This document shows, one piece after another, positions 59,601 through 64,000 of a DNA stretch of 64,000 nt (position 1 is the stretch's first letter; every line of letters begins with the position of its first letter). Made by a program: the position numbers and the translations under genes. The stretch is from Piromyces finnis (taxonomy: Eukaryota > Neocallimastigomycota > Neocallimastigomycetes > Neocallimastigales > Neocallimastigaceae). The stretch is from contig MCFH01000036.1 of assembly GCA_002104945.1 (NCBI GenBank), positions 108,501-172,500 of the forward strand, read 5' to 3'. The notes under the pieces were generated by a model. It was not told the DNA's origin. It ran no database searches and worked only from the letters and a program-made list of their open reading frames with translations.

Positions 59601-61112
59601 ATATTATAAATAACTAAACATCATACATTATAATATTATTATAATTTAACTAGCATAATAAATATTAATAAGTAACTAACGATGATGATGATACTAATAA
59701 TAATTAATAATTATAATAATATAATAATAGTAATAATTATAGTAATATACATATAATTTATTTTTTTAAATATTATCTATATTTTTCAATTTGTATACAT
59801 GCATATATCTATATAATTCAATTATGTTTTTTTTTATGAATTTTTAAAATAATAAAAATAAAAAAATATAATGATATTTAAAATATTTAATTTTCTTCTA
59901 TTGATGCCGAAATAATCAAATATATTGTTTTTAATATTATTTAATTTTTTTTTTTTATGTTAAAATGAATTTTTTACTTTATAAACGAACTGATTAATTG
60001 ATTTCGTTTAAACTGCATATAAAATATAGTTAATAATAGAAATCGCTATTATAAAGTATTTGAAAGAAAATTGTATAAACCATCATTAAATAGAGTTAAG
60101 TTAAAAAGGATGGGATTATATAAATTTTAATATTAAAAGTATTCATCACAAAATAAATTATGTTATCCATTAAATAATAATAAAATAACAGCCTTAACAA
60201 CATTAATATATTATTAATATTAATACTAACACTAATAATAATAAATGCTTTTTTTTATTTAAATTTATAATAAAAGTTGTTAAAAAAACTAACATCAGGT
60301 ATTAAGTTGGGATTTCAATCTTGAATAGTAGAATAGAGTTGTAAAGTATAAAAATGTTATAAATAGTCATGTATTTTTTTTTATTTTATTTTTTTTATAA
60401 TTAACATATTATAATCTAATCCTATGAAATTGTTTAACGAAATGTTTTTTTATGTATTAAAATACATAAATAGTTTCTTTTTTTTTTTAATATATTATCT
60501 ATTTATTTGTATTAAATGTCAAAAACTTTTTTTTTTTTAACCTACTTTTTTTAATTTAATTAAATTAAAGTTTGTGTGACATTGCGGTAAGTGCAAATTA
60601 TAAAACAAAAGAATAATATATTGAAAATATACTATAATTTAATAACAAATGATTTTCAATTTATATTACATTTTGACCGCAAAATAGATAAAAAAGGCAG
60701 TAATTTAAAATCTTTAAATTTTTTTAGATTATCTAAACTTTAATTAATAATCTTTTATTATGTAAACATTTTATTTTGACATATTCTGTATATTTTTTCA
60801 AAAAAAAAACATAAATCTATAAATTCATAATATGAATATGAATCACATGACCCATGTACATTATATTTTAAAAGATAAAAATATTAAAGAAATACTAATA
60901 ATAAAATAAAAAAGGTATATATATGGTTATTTCCTTTTAATTAATATGACAATGTTTTGTGTTTTATTATCACTATTCTTTCATAATAATTATATTTCAT
61001 AATAATAAAGGTAAATTTGATTTGCAAACTATCATTAGGATCTGTTAATTTTTCATAAAAATTATAGCTTGTAATTATGTAACATGCTTGACCTTTTCAT
61101 TTTAAATTTATG

Positions 61113-61144
<32 letters not shown>

Positions 61145-62549
61145 TTGAATCTATCCAATTTATATTATTCATCAATATCAACGTGTTGATGACGATGCTC
61201 GAAAAGATGATATTATTGTCATCTTTTTTAATTATTAATATATAGATAAATATTATCAAATTACTGACATGATAATGATACTATATAATAATTATAATAC
61301 TATAATAATTATTAATTATAATGCTTATTTATTATTAATAGTATGATTATTAATTTTGGCATTATTAATAATAATATTATTATATATTATTATATATCTT
61401 ATTATATAATATTTCTATTATTATTTCATATGTTATTAATTATTATTTATGTTTTTTATAATGCTTTTTCTATATTTAAAAAATAATTATATTAATTTAA
61501 ATTTAAAGGAATTTGGCGAATAAAATTAATTTAAATAAATTAAAAAAAGCATTTTAATATATTAAAATACCTATAATTAAATTAATAGTAAATGAAATAA
61601 ATTAAATTTGAAAATAAGCTATTTTAATACAAAAATATATATTACACAATCAATTATAATATATTATATTGTATCCATTATATATTAGTCATTTTTTAGT
61701 TATTATTTAATATAAAATAAAGTTTGTTGTTGTATTAACTATAAAAAAATATTTATAAATATATTCTAATATATATAGATTATATATATTCAATTGAAAT
61801 TAATCTATTTAAATCGTTTATCAACATTTAAATAGATTGAATAAATTAAAGTAAATTGGATTATTAATAAAAATTAATATAACTTATATTAATCTAATAC
61901 TTTATAATTTTCTACCGTCCTACCTTCCAATTATTAAATTAGAATTTAATAATAATAATAATAATAAATTCTTTTTATTTTACTTTAACATTTTATATAA
62001 AATCTTTTTTATTTAAATAATTATAATTTATATTGAGCAAGATTAAAGAAGAAGTAAAAAGGAAATCTGAATAAAAATTCAACAAATCAAACATAAAAAA
62101 AGTATTTAATATTCAATAATACAAAAATCTATTCTTAAAGAATAGAAAATGTTGTATATTTGTAATTTAATTGCTAAATAGCAGACTATTAATAGATTTT
62201 GATAATCATTTATCATAATAAATTATTTTATAAAAAAATAGAATTATTTAATAAATATATAAAGTAATTTAAAGTATATAAAGAAAAGAAGGAAAATACA
62301 ACAATTATTTGTAATTTTTTATTGTATTTATTGTATTTTAAAATTTAAGTTACTTTTATAAATTATTAAGAGAATTTAATTATTTTGGTAAGTTTTTTTT
62401 GACATTGACATATTCAAATATATATATATATTCTGAGATAAATGAAAAAATTTAAAATAAAAAAAAAAAAAGTAGCATAAATAATAAATATTATTTTATA
62501 TTTTGTTCAATATACATATTTAAATAGTATATAAAATTTTCATTTGAAA
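59601..62549. other. AT-rich intergenic region
   Basis: No supported gene. It holds A/T runs and short ATT repeats (about 61120-61145). It is the common spacer between two genes transcribed in the same direction, so the promoter of the downstream gene lies near its right end. Confidence 0.6.
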
Positions 62550-64000
62550 ATGGATATAAAACTCTTTTATATATGTGTATTAGTTATTGCTTATTTAATT
62601 CAATCATGTTGCTCACAAAAGCAACAACAACCCTATATAGAAATTATTGAAGCTAATCTCAATGGAAAAAGTATTGAAGAAGGTAAATTAACACAATTTC
62701 TTTGGTTATCATAGAATAATAATAATGGATTCTAATCATAAAATCCTAAAAACAATAAATTTAATTTTATATTATAATAAATTTTATAAATTATTAAAGA
62801 ATTATAATATAAAAAATAATAGTAAATTAAATTTTATAAATATAAATATATTTTTATTTTTATTTAATATATAAATAATAAAATAGTGGTTAATAACGCA
62901 ATCGATGATATTGCTAAAAATATATTCAATAAGGATGCTAAATCTTTAAGCACAAATCCAAATCCAACCACAACAGTAGTAAAGGAAACACTTGATAATA
63001 AAGATGATGATGAAGAAATAAAAGCAGCAGAAGAAATTGTTGCAAAACCAACTACAGTAAATTCTCCAATTCCAACTACAGCAGCACCTTCTGTAAAAAC
63101 AACTACACAAGTCATTACCAGAACCACAACAGTTGTAATCTCACAACCAAAAACAGTTCAAAATTCTCAAACATCTACAACAAGAGTTATAACACAAGCC
63201 CCAACTACAGTACCTCAAGTAAATGTAAATACTTCTAGTTCAAAGTCAATACAAAGTTCAAGTAAAAATTTAAATACTAATTCAAAGATTGTTACCACCA
63301 CTACAAATAATCAATCATCAGGATCAAGCAACACAAATTATAGCAGTAGTAACTCAAATATTAGTGCTAGTAGTACAAATACTAGCAGTAATGCTTCAGC
63401 AGGAACATCTAATAATGCTGTTGTAAGTAATGCTATTGTATCAAATCCTATTCCAGATAATAGTGATAACAACAATATTCAAATACAAGCAGCAGAACCT
63501 GAAGCACAATCACTATCCTCTCCAGATAGCAATTTATCAACTAGTCCAGATAATAATTCATCCGTTGGTCCAATTGTAAACAATTCTGATAATAAATTAG
63601 CAGGAGGTTTAGACGGACAAAATAACACCAATAAGGAAGCAGGAAAAAAGAGTGGAATACTTTCATTAGTTGTTAAAATTAGTCTTGGTATTGCTGCTGG
63701 TGGTATTTGTATTGCTGGATTAATTGTTGGTAAAAATAAATTAAGCCAAAAATCTGATAAAGATGTATTACCAAATAATAACTTTAGTTTTGAAAACTTA
63801 CCAAGTAATACTTTTGGAAGTAATGCTGTTATGAATTTACAACAAGTAGATCCAACTTTTGTAGACCCAAACGATAATTACACACAAAAACTTCAACCAA
63901 ATAACTATCTCAATAATCCAAACCTTCCAACAGACAATATTCCAAATGGTGATTTTATTAACACAGACAGTATAGAACCACTTCCAAATCTTGTTAATAA
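62550..64000 (+). CDS. Ser/Thr-rich type I membrane protein, partial (runs off window)
   Basis: Exon 1 (62550-62682) starts ATG and encodes a signal peptide (MDIKLFYICVLVIAYLIQSC, cleavage probably near CCS|QK). An intron with GTAAAT...TAG (62683-62886) follows, and exon 2 (62887 onward) stays open to the window end, giving at least 415 residues. The ectodomain (about 25-300) is rich in Thr, Ser, Asn and Pro with TTTV-type clusters, as in heavily O-glycosylated mucin-like cell-surface proteins. One membrane helix lies at about 303-325 (LSLVVKISLGIAAGGICIAG), followed by a cytoplasmic tail rich in Asn, Pro and Asp. The layout resembles fungal wall-stress sensors (WSC/MID2-like), but no Cys-rich WSC domain is seen, so the role is unknown. 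The 3' end is missing. Confidence 0.8.

Overview
The window is a nuclear segment from an extremely AT-rich eukaryote. The evidence is split genes with short GT...AG introns, TAA as the stop of every intact gene, long poly(dA:dT) tracts, a poly(A)-tailed LINE family and a 20.7-kb stretch without genes. A fungal PNS1-like choline-transporter-like protein, a fungal/amoebozoan-style GATA factor, large LRR and ankyrin families and Asn/Ser-rich proteins point best to an anaerobic gut fungus (Neocallimastigomycota). Another AT-rich lineage such as a dictyostelid is less likely, because dictyostelid intergenic regions are short. This assignment is inference.

Layout. 1-1833: noncoding with a 270-bp AAT microsatellite. 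1834-3276 (-): PNS1/CTL membrane protein. 5543-5955 (-): ankyrin-repeat fragment. 7203-19400 (-): tandem family of Ras-group-type LRR proteins, with two intact genes (A 7203-9749, B 10864-13464), one pseudogene (C about 14340-18305) and a C-terminal relic (D 19258-19400). C carries a tiny 5'-truncated LINE copy (15215-15318) with a 13-bp target duplication. 19411-26972: nest of decayed LINEs on the - strand. The best-defined copy (23148-26904) has a 25-nt poly(A) tail and a 9-bp target duplication, lies inside an older LINE C-terminus, and has palindrome-rich 123-bp tandem repeats at its 5' end. 28061-29074 (-): GATA zinc-finger protein. 29075-49777: gene-poor, microsatellite- and minisatellite-rich. 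49778-59600 (+): nine-exon gene for a 2787-residue class III nucleotide cyclase. 62550-64000 (+): start of a two-exon gene for a secreted, Ser/Thr-rich, single-pass membrane protein cut by the window end.

The most notable gene is the cyclase. It has two six-helix membrane clusters, each followed by a cyclase domain, as in animal transmembrane adenylyl cyclases, but with the domains in swapped order (C2-like first, C1-like second), as known for Dictyostelium GCA and the ciliate/apicomplexan guanylyl cyclases. Its substrate-selecting residues (Lys1355, Asp1431) instead predict ATP. The canonical fungal adenylyl cyclase (Cyr1 type) is a peripheral LRR-PP2C protein, so this architecture would be unexpected in a fungus.

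The LRR array and the LINEs are linked: the small insertion in LRR-C has nearly the same 3' end as the LINE at 23148-26904, so this LINE family was mobilised after the LRR genes duplicated. I see no operon-like or pathway link among the other genes.
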